Shown here one piece after another: positions 33,411 to 41,367 of a DNA stretch of 64,000 bases. Each line of letters begins with the position of its first letter. Positions within the stretch are counted from its first letter, which is position 1. Source of the stretch: Streptomyces nojiriensis (GTDB taxonomy: Bacteria; Actinomycetota; Actinomycetes; Streptomycetales; Streptomycetaceae). A model generated the notes under the pieces. It did not search any database. It was not told the origin of the DNA and saw nothing but the letters and a program-made list of their open reading frames with translations. Made by a program: the position numbers and the translations under genes. The DNA lies in contig NZ_CP071139.1 in NCBI RefSeq assembly GCF_017639205.1, positions 4,589,001 through 4,653,000 on the forward strand, in the 5' to 3' direction.

Positions 33411-35197
33411 GCGACATGGGTGGAGCGGGAGCGGTGGGACTGGCGGGTGCGCGCGAGCGCCGGGTGAGCACCGGTGGGGTCGAGCTGTGCGTCGTCGAGC
33501 TCGGTGAGACGGGCCGGCCGACGGTATTGCTGGTGCACGGCTACCCGGACAGCAAGGAGGTCTGGTCGGAGGTCGCCGAGCGGCTCGCGACGCGCTTCCA
33601 CGTGGTGCTCTACGACGTGCGCGGCCACGGTCGCTCCACCGCGCCGCAGCCGCTGCGCGGCGGCTTCACCCTGGAGAAGCTGACAGACGACTTCCTGGCG
33701 GTCGCGGACGCGGTCAGCCCGGACCGGCCGGTGCACCTGGTCGGCCACGACTGGGGCTCCGTACAGGGCTGGGAGTTCGCCACGGTCGCCCGCACCGAGG
33801 GCAGGATCGCCTCCTTCACCTCGATGTCGGGGCCCTCCCTCGACCACTTCGGGCACTGGATCAAGAAGCGGATGGCCCGGCCCACCCCGCGGGCGGCGGC
33901 GCAGCTCCTCGGCCAGGGCGCCAAGTCCTGGTACGTCTACATGCTGCACACCCCCGTGCTGCCCGAGCTGGCCTGGCGGGGACCGCTCGGCAAGCGGTGG
34001 CCCGCGATGCTCCAGCGCATCGAGAAGGTTCCGGCCGGCTCCTATCCGACGGCCTCACTGCCGTCGGACGCGGCACACGGAGCCTGGCTCTACCGCGACA
34101 ACGTGCGGCCGCGCATGCGCCGGCCGCGCCCCGACGCGTACGCCCACGTACCGGTGCAGCTGATCACCCCGACCGGGGACGCCTTCCTGTCCGAGCGGCT
34201 CTACGACGGTCTGGAGCGGTGGGCCCCGGACCTGCTGCGCCGGACCCTGCCGGCCAAGCACTGGGTGCCCCGGACCCGGCCCGACCAGCTGGCCGCCTGG
34301 ATCACCGAATTCGTCACCGACCGGGAGGAGCCCGCGACGCGGGCACCGGAGCGGAAGGCCCCGGGCCGGTACGCCGACCGCTTCGCGGGCCAGCTGGTCC
34401 TGGTGACCGGTGCGGCCAGCGGCATCGGCCGGGCCACCGCCTTCGCCTTCGCCGAGGCCGGGGCCCGGGTGGTCGCCGTCGACCGCGACGCGGAAGGCGC
34501 GGCGCGCACGGCGGACATGGCTCGGCTCGTCGGCGCCGCCGAGGCCTGGGCCGAGTGCGTGGACGTCAGCGACGAGCAGGCGATGGAGAAGCTCGCGGCG
34601 AAGGTCGCCGCCGAGTACGGAATCGTCGACGTCCTGGTCAACAACGCCGGGATCGGCCTGTCCGGCGCCTTCCTCGACACCACCGCCGAGGACTGGAAGA
34701 AGGTCCTGGACGTCAACCTGTGGGGCGTCATACACGGCTGCCGGATCTTCGGGAAGCAGATGGCCGAGCGCGGCCAGGGCGGGCACATCGTCAACACCGC
34801 CTCCGCCGCGGCCTACCTGCCGTCCAGGACCCTGCCCGCCTACAGCACCTCGAAGGCTGCGGTGCTGATGCTGTCGGAGTGCCTGCGCGCGGAACTGGCC
34901 TCGAAGTCGATCGGCGTCTCCGCGATCTGCCCGGGCATCGTCAACACCAACATCACCGCCACCTCGCGCTTCGCCGGGGTGGACGAGGCCGAGGAGAAGC
35001 GCCGCCAGGAGCGCTCCTCGCGGCTGTACGGGCTGCGCAACTTCCCGCCGGAGAAGGTCGCCGACGCGATCCTGCGGGCGGTGGTGCGCAACGAGGCCGT
35101 CGTGCCCGTGACTCCGGAGTCCAAGGGCGCCCTGTGGATGTCCCGCTTCGCCCCGCGCGCCCTGCGGCGCATCGCGAGGCTGGAGCCGAAGCTGTGA
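33407..35197 (+). CDS. Alpha/beta-hydrolase fused to short-chain dehydrogenase (EphD-like)
   Basis: 596 residues. The N-terminal alpha/beta-hydrolase (about 20-300) has the oxyanion HGYPDS and the nucleophile elbow GHDWGS, where Asp replaces Ser as in epoxide hydrolases and haloalkane dehalogenases. The C-terminal SDR domain (about 325-596) has the cofactor motif TGAASGIG, NNAG, a catalytic Ser in NTASAAA and Tyr-x-x-x-Lys in YSTSK. The same two-domain plan and length are known from mycobacterial EphD. It probably opens an epoxide and oxidises or reduces a neighbouring carbonyl; the substrate is unknown. Confidence 0.88.
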   Translation: MSDMGGAGAVGLAGARERRVSTGGVELCVVELGETGRPTVLLVHGYPDSKEVWSEVAERLATRFHVVLYDVRGHGRSTAPQPLRGGFTLEKLTDDFLAVADAVSPDRPVHLVGHDWGSVQGWEFATVARTEGRIASFTSMSGPSLDHFGHWIKKRMARPTPRAAAQLLGQGAKSWYVYMLHTPVLPELAWRGPLGKRWPAMLQRIEKVPAGSYPTASLPSDAAHGAWLYRDNVRPRMRRPRPDAYAHVPVQLITPTGDAFLSERLYDGLERWAPDLLRRTLPAKHWVPRTRPDQLAAWITEFVTDREEPATRAPERKAPGRYADRFAGQLVLVTGAASGIGRATAFAFAEAGARVVAVDRDAEGAARTADMARLVGAAEAWAECVDVSDEQAMEKLAAKVAAEYGIVDVLVNNAGIGLSGAFLDTTAEDWKKVLDVNLWGVIHGCRIFGKQMAERGQGGHIVNTASAAAYLPSRTLPAYSTSKAAVLMLSECLRAELASKSIGVSAICPGIVNTNITATSRFAGVDEAEEKRRQERSSRLYGLRNFPPEKVADAILRAVVRNEAVVPVTPESKGALWMSRFAPRALRRIARLEPKL

Positions 35198-36114
35198 GCG
35201 GGGCCGCGGACCCGATCGCCCGGCACCCGATCGGCCCGCGCCGGGTGGCCTTCGAATGGAAGACCACCCCCCTGCACTGGATACCGGACGAGCCCACCGC
35301 CACGCACGTCATCAACGTGCTGCACCTGCTGCTGCCCGCCGGGGAACGGTGGTTCGTCAGGGTCCTCAAGGAGGGCCTGCCCCTGGTCACCGACCCCGAG
35401 CTGCGCAGTGACGTCAAGGGGTTCATGGGCCAGGAGGCCACGCACAGCGTGCAGCACTCCTACGTACTGGACCATCTCGCCGAGCAGCGGCTGCCGACGG
35501 AGGCGTACACGCGGCACGTGGACTTCCTCTTCGAGAAACTGCTCGGGGAGGCCCCGCCGTTCGGGGTACCGGTCACGGCGCGGGAGTGGCTGCGCTTCCG
35601 GCTGGCCGTGGTCGCCGCGATCGAGCAGTTCACGGCGGTCCTCGGGGACTGGGTGCTGCGGGCCGACGGCCTCGACCGGGCCGGGGCGGACGAGATCATG
35701 CTGGACCTGCTGCGCTGGCACGGCGCGGAGGAGGTGGAGCACCGCTCCGTCGCCTTCGACATGTACCAGCACTGCGGGGGAACCGGTCTGCCCCGCTACG
35801 CGCGCCGCGTCGAGGGGATGGTCGTGGTCGCGCCGGTACTGGCGTGGCTGTGGGTGTGGGGGGCCTCGTACCTCATACGCAACGACCCGGAGCTGGGCGG
35901 CCGGCAGCGCTACTCGCTCGGCGCGCACAACCGCGCGGTGGCCAAGGGCCTGCTGCCTCCGTGGAGAGAGCTCGGCACGGCCATACCCCGCTACTTCCGG
36001 CGGTCGTACCATCCCTCGCAGGAGGGCTCGCTGCGCAGGGCGGTCGAGTACCTTGCGGCTTCACCTGCCGCCCGGGCCGCGGCGGGCGCGGTCGGCCGAG
36101 CCGCGATGTCGTAG
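35194..36114 (+). CDS. PF10118-type metal-dependent hydrolase-like protein
   Basis: 306 residues. The segment GQEATHSVQHSYVLDHL and later WHGAEEVEHRSVAFDMY provide E-x2-H and E-x2-H pairs of a helical, ferritin-like metal site. A membrane-like stretch MVVVAPVLAWLWVWGASYLI follows. This matches predicted metal-dependent hydrolases often encoded with EphD-like or monooxygenase genes. The GTG start overlaps the upstream stop by 4 bp. Activity is unproven. Confidence 0.75.
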   Translation: MSGAADPIARHPIGPRRVAFEWKTTPLHWIPDEPTATHVINVLHLLLPAGERWFVRVLKEGLPLVTDPELRSDVKGFMGQEATHSVQHSYVLDHLAEQRLPTEAYTRHVDFLFEKLLGEAPPFGVPVTAREWLRFRLAVVAAIEQFTAVLGDWVLRADGLDRAGADEIMLDLLRWHGAEEVEHRSVAFDMYQHCGGTGLPRYARRVEGMVVVAPVLAWLWVWGASYLIRNDPELGGRQRYSLGAHNRAVAKGLLPPWRELGTAIPRYFRRSYHPSQEGSLRRAVEYLAASPAARAAAGAVGRAAMS

Positions 36115-36124
36115 GGAGCCGGGA

Positions 36125-37039
36125 TTGTCCGATCAGGCGGTAGCCGAGTACCGGATCGAGGATCTGGCACACCACAGCGGGGCGACGGTGCGCACGATCC
36201 GGGCGTACCAGGACCGTGGTCTGCTGCCGAAACCGGAGCGGCGGGGCCGTTCCAACGTCTATCGGGACACGCATCTGGCGCGGCTGCGGCAGATCGCCGA
36301 TCTGCTGGACCGCGGCTACACCCTGGCCTCCATCAAGGAACTGCTGGAGGCCTGGGACGCGGGGCGCGGTCTGGGCGGCGTACTCGGGCTGGTCGCCGAG
36401 GTGCACGGGCCGTGGACCGACGAGGAGACGGCCCGGATCAGCCGGGAGGAGCTGAACGAGCGGTTCGGCGGCCGCCCGGACGACGACGCCGTGGACGAGG
36501 CGTGCGAGCTCGGGGTGCTGGAGCGGATCCCGGGGCGCCCGGACCAGTTCCTGGTGCCCTCCCCGCAGGAGCTGGCGGTGGCCGCCGAGCTGCATGCGGC
36601 CGGGGTGCCGCTGCCGGCGATCACCGGGCACCTGCGGGAACTGCGCGGACAGGTGGAGCACATCGCCTCGCGGTTCCTGGAGTTCACCACCGAGCACGTC
36701 TTCGCGCGCTACCTCGGACAGGTGCCGCCCACGGACGCGGACGCGGCGGAGGCGGCGACGATGGTACGGCGGCTGCGGCCGCTGGCCCAGCAGACCGTGG
36801 ACGCGGAGCTGGCACGGGCGATGCGGCTCTTCGCGACCCGGCACCTCCAGCGGCACCTGGGGTCGGCCGGCGCACCGGGGCCGACGGGGCCCTCGCCGGT
36901 GGCGCTGCCGGCCGCGACGGTACGGGCGGTGCAGGAACTGGTGGGTGCCGACCATGTGGCGGAGTTCGTCCGGGCCGCGACGGAGCGGGAGCTCCAGGCC
37001 CGGACGATGAACGATCTGGCGCGCCGGGGGGAGCGGTAA
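36125..37039 (+). CDS. MerR-family transcriptional regulator
   Basis: 304 residues, starting at a TTG with AGGGAG 6 nt upstream. The N-terminal MerR helix-turn-helix (8-75) reads RIEDLAHHSGATVRTIRAYQDRGLLP. The rest (about 230 residues) is a larger effector domain than in metal sensors and lacks a Cys cluster, so metal sensing is unlikely. It follows the PF10118 gene by 10 bp and probably regulates this operon. Confidence 0.88.
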   Translation: MSDQAVAEYRIEDLAHHSGATVRTIRAYQDRGLLPKPERRGRSNVYRDTHLARLRQIADLLDRGYTLASIKELLEAWDAGRGLGGVLGLVAEVHGPWTDEETARISREELNERFGGRPDDDAVDEACELGVLERIPGRPDQFLVPSPQELAVAAELHAAGVPLPAITGHLRELRGQVEHIASRFLEFTTEHVFARYLGQVPPTDADAAEAATMVRRLRPLAQQTVDAELARAMRLFATRHLQRHLGSAGAPGPTGPSPVALPAATVRAVQELVGADHVAEFVRAATERELQARTMNDLARRGER

Positions 37040-37169
37040 CGACGCCTGGGCGGGTGGTCACCGGCGAAGGGCCCGGTCGGGGCCGGTCCGCAGGTTCCAT
37101 GAATTCCACGGACTCCACAGATTCCACAGGGCGGATCACGCGTTTGCCGTCAAAACCTGCCCAAACGGC

Positions 37170-37178
37170 TGTGGACAA
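37170..37178. promoter_or_regulatory. DnaA-box-like site
   Basis: An exact TTGTCCACA on the minus strand in the 173-bp gap after the MerR gene; TGTGGGCAA at 37191-37199 is a one-mismatch neighbour. Confidence 0.5.
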
Positions 37179-37212
37179 GACCCCTTTTCCTGTGGGCAAC
37201 TGAGCTGCCGTC

Positions 37213-38010
37213 TCACCCGACGGTCCCGTACGCCGCCTTGGCGGGGCTCGCTCCGTCCACCGGCGCCGCCTTCGCGCTCCGGCCGAACCTGGACCCGTAC
37301 TTGGCCCCCGCCCCTGTCCCGGCCCCTCTCCCGGTCCCGTACAGGAGGGCGGCCAGGGCCAGGCCGAGGATCCCGCCGATCAGCTGGGCGCCGACGAATC
37401 CGGGCAGCGACCGGGGGGCTATGCCGGTGAAGGAGTCACTGAAGCTGCGCCCGATGGTGCCCGCCGGATTGGCGAAGGAACCGGAGGAGGTGAACCAGAT
37501 CGCGGCCGCGATGTACGCCGCGACCGCCGCCGGGACGAGCCTGGAGCGACCGATCCGGCCGAGGCCCTGGATCAGGAGGACGAGACCGGCGGTGGCGACC
37601 ACCTCGCCGATGAGCAGGTGACCGCCGTCGCGCACCTGGGTGGCGAAGGTGCCCGGGGTCCGGCCGAACATGACTTCCGCGACGAGGGCGCCGCCGATGG
37701 CTCCGGCGCTCTGGGCCACGGTGTAGACGAGCGCCTCGCGGGCGCCCAGGCCCTCGCCGCCGGTCCGCCGGGACCACCAGGAGGTGAGGGTGACCACCGG
37801 GTTGAGGTGGGCACCGGACAGCGGCCCGAAGATCGTGATGATCAGCCCGAGGCCGATGGCAGAGGCGAACGAGTTGGCGATGAGGGCGACACCGGTGTCG
37901 CGGCTGAGCTCGGCGGCCTTGAGCCCGGAGCCGATCACGACCACGAGCAGGCCGGCGGTACCGACCAGCTCAGCAGCGGCGCGGCGTGACAGTGAGGGTT
38001 GGGCTGTCAT
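37213..38010 (-). CDS. MIP-family channel (aquaporin / aquaglyceroporin-like)
   Basis: 265 residues with six membrane helices and the two half-helix NPx boxes: NPV (HLNPVVT) in the first and NPA (FANPAGT) in the second. The NPV variation and GTIGRSFSD after the second box resemble the MIP proteins found in arsenic or metalloid operons, but no arsenic gene is nearby. The ATG at 38010 has AGAGGGAG 5 nt upstream. The Gly/Ala-rich C-terminus is cytoplasmic. An ATTCC-n7-GGAAT dyad lies just upstream (38048-38064). Confidence 0.85.
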   Translation of the reverse strand: MTAQPSLSRRAAAELVGTAGLLVVVIGSGLKAAELSRDTGVALIANSFASAIGLGLIITIFGPLSGAHLNPVVTLTSWWSRRTGGEGLGAREALVYTVAQSAGAIGGALVAEVMFGRTPGTFATQVRDGGHLLIGEVVATAGLVLLIQGLGRIGRSRLVPAAVAAYIAAAIWFTSSGSFANPAGTIGRSFSDSFTGIAPRSLPGFVGAQLIGGILGLALAALLYGTGRGAGTGAGAKYGSRFGRSAKAAPVDGASPAKAAYGTVG

Positions 38011-38047
38011 GGTTTCTCCCTCTGAACAGAAGTGGAAGTGGAAAATA

Positions 38048-38064
38048 TATTCCGCATCTTGGAA
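38048..38064. promoter_or_regulatory. Operator-like dyad upstream of the MIP gene
   Basis: ATTCC-GCATCTT-GGAAT lies 38-54 bp upstream of the MIP channel start in an AT-rich pocket (AAATATATTCC). An ArsR/SmtB-type regulator would suit this kind of site, but none is encoded in the window. Confidence 0.35.
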
Positions 38065-38153
38065 TGACGATAGAGGGTGTCCACCACCCGTCACCACCGG
38101 CCGCCCCCGGAAAATCCCTGCCGCGGGGCCGCCCGACCGGGCACGCTGGGGCC

Positions 38154-38693
38154 ATGGATGAAAGACGCACCGTGAAGGTGTCGAAGTACGTCTCGAAACA
38201 CCTGCGACACCAGCCGGAACGGATCGGACTGGTGCTCGATCCCCACGGCTGGGTGGAGATCGACGACCTGCTGCGCGCGGCCGCCGCACACGGCTTCCGC
38301 TTCAGCCGGGCCGAGCTCGACCACGTCGTCGCCGCCAACGACAAGCAGCGGTTCGCCGTCGACGGCACCCGGATCCGGGCCAGCCAGGGGCACACCGTCG
38401 CCGTGGACCTGGACCTGCCGGAGGCCGAACCGCCCGCGTACCTCTACCACGGCACCGTCGCCTCCGCCCTGGGGCCGATCCGCGCCGAGGGCCTGCGCCC
38501 GATGGCCCGCCACCACGTGCACCTGTCCCCCGACCGGGAGACCGCCACCCGGGTCGGCGCGCGACGCGGCCGGCCCGTCGTGCTCAGCGTGGACGCCGGG
38601 GCGATGCGAGCGGCCGGACACGTCTTCCGGATCAGCGCCAACGGGGTGTGGCTGGCGGACGCCGTACCGCCGCAGTTCCTGCGCTTCCCGTAG
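38154..38693 (+). CDS. kptA: RNA 2'-phosphotransferase (Tpt1/KptA)
   Basis: 179 residues. Family signatures are present: SKYVSKHLRHQPE at the start, then WVEIDDLL, and the ADP-ribosyltransferase part YHGTVAS, RPMARHHVHLS and the NGVWL segment. The core Arg/His residues of the family appear conserved (RH in LRHQPE, His in YHGT, Arg in SPDRETA). It transfers a 2'-phosphate from RNA to NAD+. Bacteria lack the tRNA splicing pathway that makes this group in yeast, so its natural RNA or NAD-related substrate is unclear. Confidence 0.9.
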   Translation: MDERRTVKVSKYVSKHLRHQPERIGLVLDPHGWVEIDDLLRAAAAHGFRFSRAELDHVVAANDKQRFAVDGTRIRASQGHTVAVDLDLPEAEPPAYLYHGTVASALGPIRAEGLRPMARHHVHLSPDRETATRVGARRGRPVVLSVDAGAMRAAGHVFRISANGVWLADAVPPQFLRFP

Positions 38694-38696
38694 TTC

Positions 38697-39249
38697 GTGC
38701 GCTCCCCGGCCTGGCCGGGGCTGCGAGAGGAGGCCACCGCCACGACGGTGTCGGAGGCCCGCAAGCGGCTGGAGGAGGCCGCCGGGGTACTGGAGGCGGC
38801 CTTGGCGGCGGATCCCGGAGTCCCCGGGCTGCGGTCGAACTCGCCCAGACCTGGCATCAGCTGGCGCAGGTGCTCGACCGGCACGTCAACACGAACGGGC
38901 AGCCCGACGAGGGGACGAGGCCGAGGACCAGGAGCTCGCCGGTGCCGGCGCGGAGCCGTCGGCCCTGCTGAGCCCCGCCGAGGTCGACCGGCTGCGCCTG
39001 GCGGAGATCGAGCTGTGGGACCGGGCCTCCCGGGTCGACGCCGAGCTCGGCCCCGACCATCTGCGGGACCGGTTCCAGTGCCTGGACAACGCGGCCTGGA
39101 CCGAGCAGGAGCGGGGTGACGCGGATGCGGGCGCCGCGCGCGTCTCCGCGCTGATCGACGAGGCCCGGGCGCTGCCCGAGGACGACGTGCCGGACTGGCT
39201 CCTGCCCTCGGCAGAGCGCCTGCTCGCGCAGCTGAACGAGAGGGACTAG
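38697..39249 (+). pseudogene. Decayed gene with two frameshifts (unknown protein)
   Basis: Coding-like sequence runs through all three frames in order. First comes VSEARKRLEEAAGVLEAALA (38748 on, frame of 38697). Then AVELAQTWHQLAQVLDRHV lies about 38827-38900 in the next frame. Finally a long stretch of about 100 codons from about 38918 to the TAG at 39247 includes RLRLAEIELWDRASRVDAEL. Joined, they give a protein of about 170 residues. The high-GC3 pattern switches frame with them. Two indels, or assembly errors, are the likely cause. Confidence 0.65.
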
Positions 39250-39266
39250 CCGTCGCCGTCCCGGGC

Positions 39267-39296
39267 GTCGTCGCCGCTCGTGCGAGTGGCGACGAC
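39267..39296. terminator. Hairpin between convergent pseudogene and LLM gene
   Basis: GTCGTCGCC and its complement (9 bp) with a 12-nt loop, between the pseudogene stop and the LLM oxidoreductase stop. Confidence 0.6.
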
Positions 39297-39306
39297 GACC
39301 GGCAGG

Positions 39307-40212
39307 TCAGCTGTCGAGCTGGGCCAGGGTCTCGGTGGCGATCTTCTCGAACACGGCCTCATCGGCGGCGAACTCGGAGTCCGGGATCGGGGCGTGGATC
39401 ACCACCTCGGTGAAGCCCAGATCGCGGTGCCGGCCGGCGAAGTCGACGAACGCGTCCACGGACTGCAGCACGGTGTTGGCCTCCGGCGTGAAGCCGGTCA
39501 GGAGGACCTTCTCCACGGGCTCCAGGTCGCGCCCGATCTCCAGGAAGGCCGCGCCGAGCCGTTCGAGCTGCACGCGCAGGGCCTCGCGCGACTGCTCGGG
39601 CGTGCCCTCCTCGAAGAGCTTGGGGTCGCCCGTGGTCACCCAGGCCTGGCCGTGCCGGGCGGCGAGCCGCATGCCGCGCGGTCCGGTCGCGGCGACCGCG
39701 AACGGCAGCCTGGGCCGCTGCACACAACCGGGGATGTTGCGGGCCTCCTCGGCGGAGTAGAAGGTCCCCTCATGGCTCACCGATCCCTCGGTCAGCAACC
39801 GGTCCAGCAGCGGCACGAACTCGGCGAAGCGGTCGGCACGCTCGCGCGGGGACCAGGCCTCCTGACCCAGCGCGGTCGCGTCGAAGCCGTTGCCGCCCGC
39901 ACCGATGCCGAGGGTGATGCGCCCGCCGGAGATGTCGTCCAGGCTCATGAGGTCCTTGGCGAGGGTCACCGGGTGACGGAAGTTCGGCGAGGTGACGAGC
40001 GTGCCCAGGCGTAGCCGCTCGGTGGCGGCGGCCGCCGCGGTCAGGGTGGGCACCGCGCCGAACCACGGGCCGTCGCGGAACGTCCGCCAGGACAGGTGGT
40101 CGTAGGTGTACGCGGTGTGGAACCCGAGCTGCTCGGCCCGGAGCCACTGATCGCGTCCTCCCTCGTGCCATCGACGTACCGGAAGGATCACCGTGCTCAG
40201 ACGCAGACTCAT
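39307..40212 (-). CDS. LLM-class F420-dependent oxidoreductase
   Basis: 301 residues with the luciferase-like monooxygenase TIM barrel: AEQLGFHTAYTYDHLSW at the start, LGTLVTSPNFRHPVTLAKD and GRITLGIGAGG in the centre. Actinobacterial members of this family generally use coenzyme F420 rather than FMN. The substrate is unknown. The ATG lies 23 bp from the double parS palindrome, which therefore sits in the divergent promoter region shared with the HAD gene. Confidence 0.85.
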   Translation of the reverse strand: MSLRLSTVILPVRRWHEGGRDQWLRAEQLGFHTAYTYDHLSWRTFRDGPWFGAVPTLTAAAAATERLRLGTLVTSPNFRHPVTLAKDLMSLDDISGGRITLGIGAGGNGFDATALGQEAWSPRERADRFAEFVPLLDRLLTEGSVSHEGTFYSAEEARNIPGCVQRPRLPFAVAATGPRGMRLAARHGQAWVTTGDPKLFEEGTPEQSREALRVQLERLGAAFLEIGRDLEPVEKVLLTGFTPEANTVLQSVDAFVDFAGRHRDLGFTEVVIHAPIPDSEFAADEAVFEKIATETLAQLDS

Positions 40213-40235
40213 GCTTCGAGCCTACGGTGAGGGGA

Positions 40236-40275
40236 TGTTTCACGTGAAACGGCGCCGTTTCACGTGAAACATCGC
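40236..40275. other. parS sites 4 and 5 fused in a 40-bp perfect palindrome
   Basis: Two parS cores, 40238-40253 and 40258-40273, are 20 bp apart centre to centre and face each other across the GGCGCC centre at 40253-40258. The whole of 40236-40275 reads identically on both strands. Each half holds the 14-bp GTTTCACGTGAAAC core without mismatch. It lies between divergent genes. Confidence 0.95.
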
Positions 40276-40336
40276 CCGAGGTGACAGCCTCCCGCCCATG
40301 GTCAGGACCTCCTCGGCCATGGGCGAAGATGGAGCA

Positions 40337-41206
40337 GTGACCTCGGCTCCCCAGTGCCCGGACGGGCCAAACCCCACGCCCCGGCTGATCGCCACCGACC
40401 TCGACGGCACCCTGCTGCGCGACGACAAGTCCGTCTCGCCGCGCACGGTCGCCGCGCTCGCCGCCGCCGAGGAGGCCGGGATCGAGGTCTTCTTCGTGAC
40501 CGGCCGCCCGGCCCGCTGGATGGATGTGGTCAGCGACCATGTCCACGGCCACGGCCTGGCGATCTGCGCCAATGGCGCGGCGGTGGTCGACCTGCACGCC
40601 GGACGAGAGTTCGTACAGGTCAGAGCCCTTCCGCGAGTGGCAGCGCTCACCGTCGTCGAGGCCCTGCGGACCGCGGCGCCCGGCACTTCCTTCGCGGTCG
40701 AGCTGACCACCGGCATCAACTACGAGCCGGCGTACCCGCCCTTCTTCAAGGACCCGGGTGCCCGGGTCGCCACTGCCGAAAAGCTGCTGCACGAGGACAC
40801 GGACGAAAGCTCCGCGCCCGTGCTCAAGCTGTTGGCGCACCACGCCGAGCTGGCCCCGGACGAATTCCTGACGCTGGCACGGTCCGCCGCCGGCGGGTAC
40901 GCGTCGATCACCCGGTCCAGTCCCACCTCGCTGCTGGAGGTCAGCGGGCCGGGCGTGTCCAAGGCGAGCACCCTGGCTCTGTGCTGCGCCGAGCGGGGCA
41001 TCTCCCCCGCCGAGGTCGTCGCCTTCGGGGACATGCCGAACGACGTGGAGATGCTCAGCTGGGCGGGCACCTCGTACGCCATGGGCAACGCCCACCCTGA
41101 TGTGATCGCGGCCGCGTCGGGCCGTACGGTCGCCAACAACGAGGACGGGGTCGCCCTCGTCATCGAGCGCATCCTGGCCGAACGGACCGCGGCGCAGCAG
41201 GCCTAG
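40337..41206 (+). CDS. Cof-type HAD-superfamily phosphatase
   Basis: 289 residues from a GTG at 40337 (GGAG close upstream); ATGs at 40298 and 40319 are in frame but lack a clear ribosome site. Motif I DLDGTLLRDD, motif II VTGR, the conserved Lys in SKAST and motif IV GDMPNDVEM are present, with a C2 cap. It is a relative of the enzyme at 24766-25578 and, like it, has an unknown metabolite substrate. Its TAG stop lies in the CTAG that flanks the MITE-like element. Confidence 0.85.
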   Translation: MTSAPQCPDGPNPTPRLIATDLDGTLLRDDKSVSPRTVAALAAAEEAGIEVFFVTGRPARWMDVVSDHVHGHGLAICANGAAVVDLHAGREFVQVRALPRVAALTVVEALRTAAPGTSFAVELTTGINYEPAYPPFFKDPGARVATAEKLLHEDTDESSAPVLKLLAHHAELAPDEFLTLARSAAGGYASITRSSPTSLLEVSGPGVSKASTLALCCAERGISPAEVVAFGDMPNDVEMLSWAGTSYAMGNAHPDVIAAASGRTVANNEDGVALVIERILAERTAAQQA

Positions 41207-41367
41207 GTCGTCTCTTTCGGATCTTGTCGGCCGAGCCCGCGGCGTCCGGTGCCGTACATGGCAAGGCGGAGGAGCGCACCGTGTACTGGACGTACTCGGG
41301 CGCCCCGACAACGCGGCCAGGTGCGGTGCCGGGCGTCGCGGGCCCGGCAAGATCCGGAAGAGACGGC
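41207..41367. mobile_element. MITE-like non-autonomous insertion with CTAG duplication
   Basis: A 161-bp element with no coding capacity. Its ends form inverted repeats of about 24 bp with three differences: the left end starts at 41207 (GTCGTCTCTTTCGGATCTTG) and the right end is its near complement ending at 41367. It is flanked on both sides by CTAG (41203-41206 and 41368-41371), as expected for a target-site duplication of IS5/IS427-like elements. The stop codons of the two convergent neighbouring genes lie in the two CTAG copies. Confidence 0.75.

Noticed and set aside
40298..40336. Upstream ATGs as start of the second HAD gene
   Set aside because: Neither ATG has a ribosome-binding site and the extra residues lack family similarity; the GTG at 40337 was preferred, although with limited certainty.
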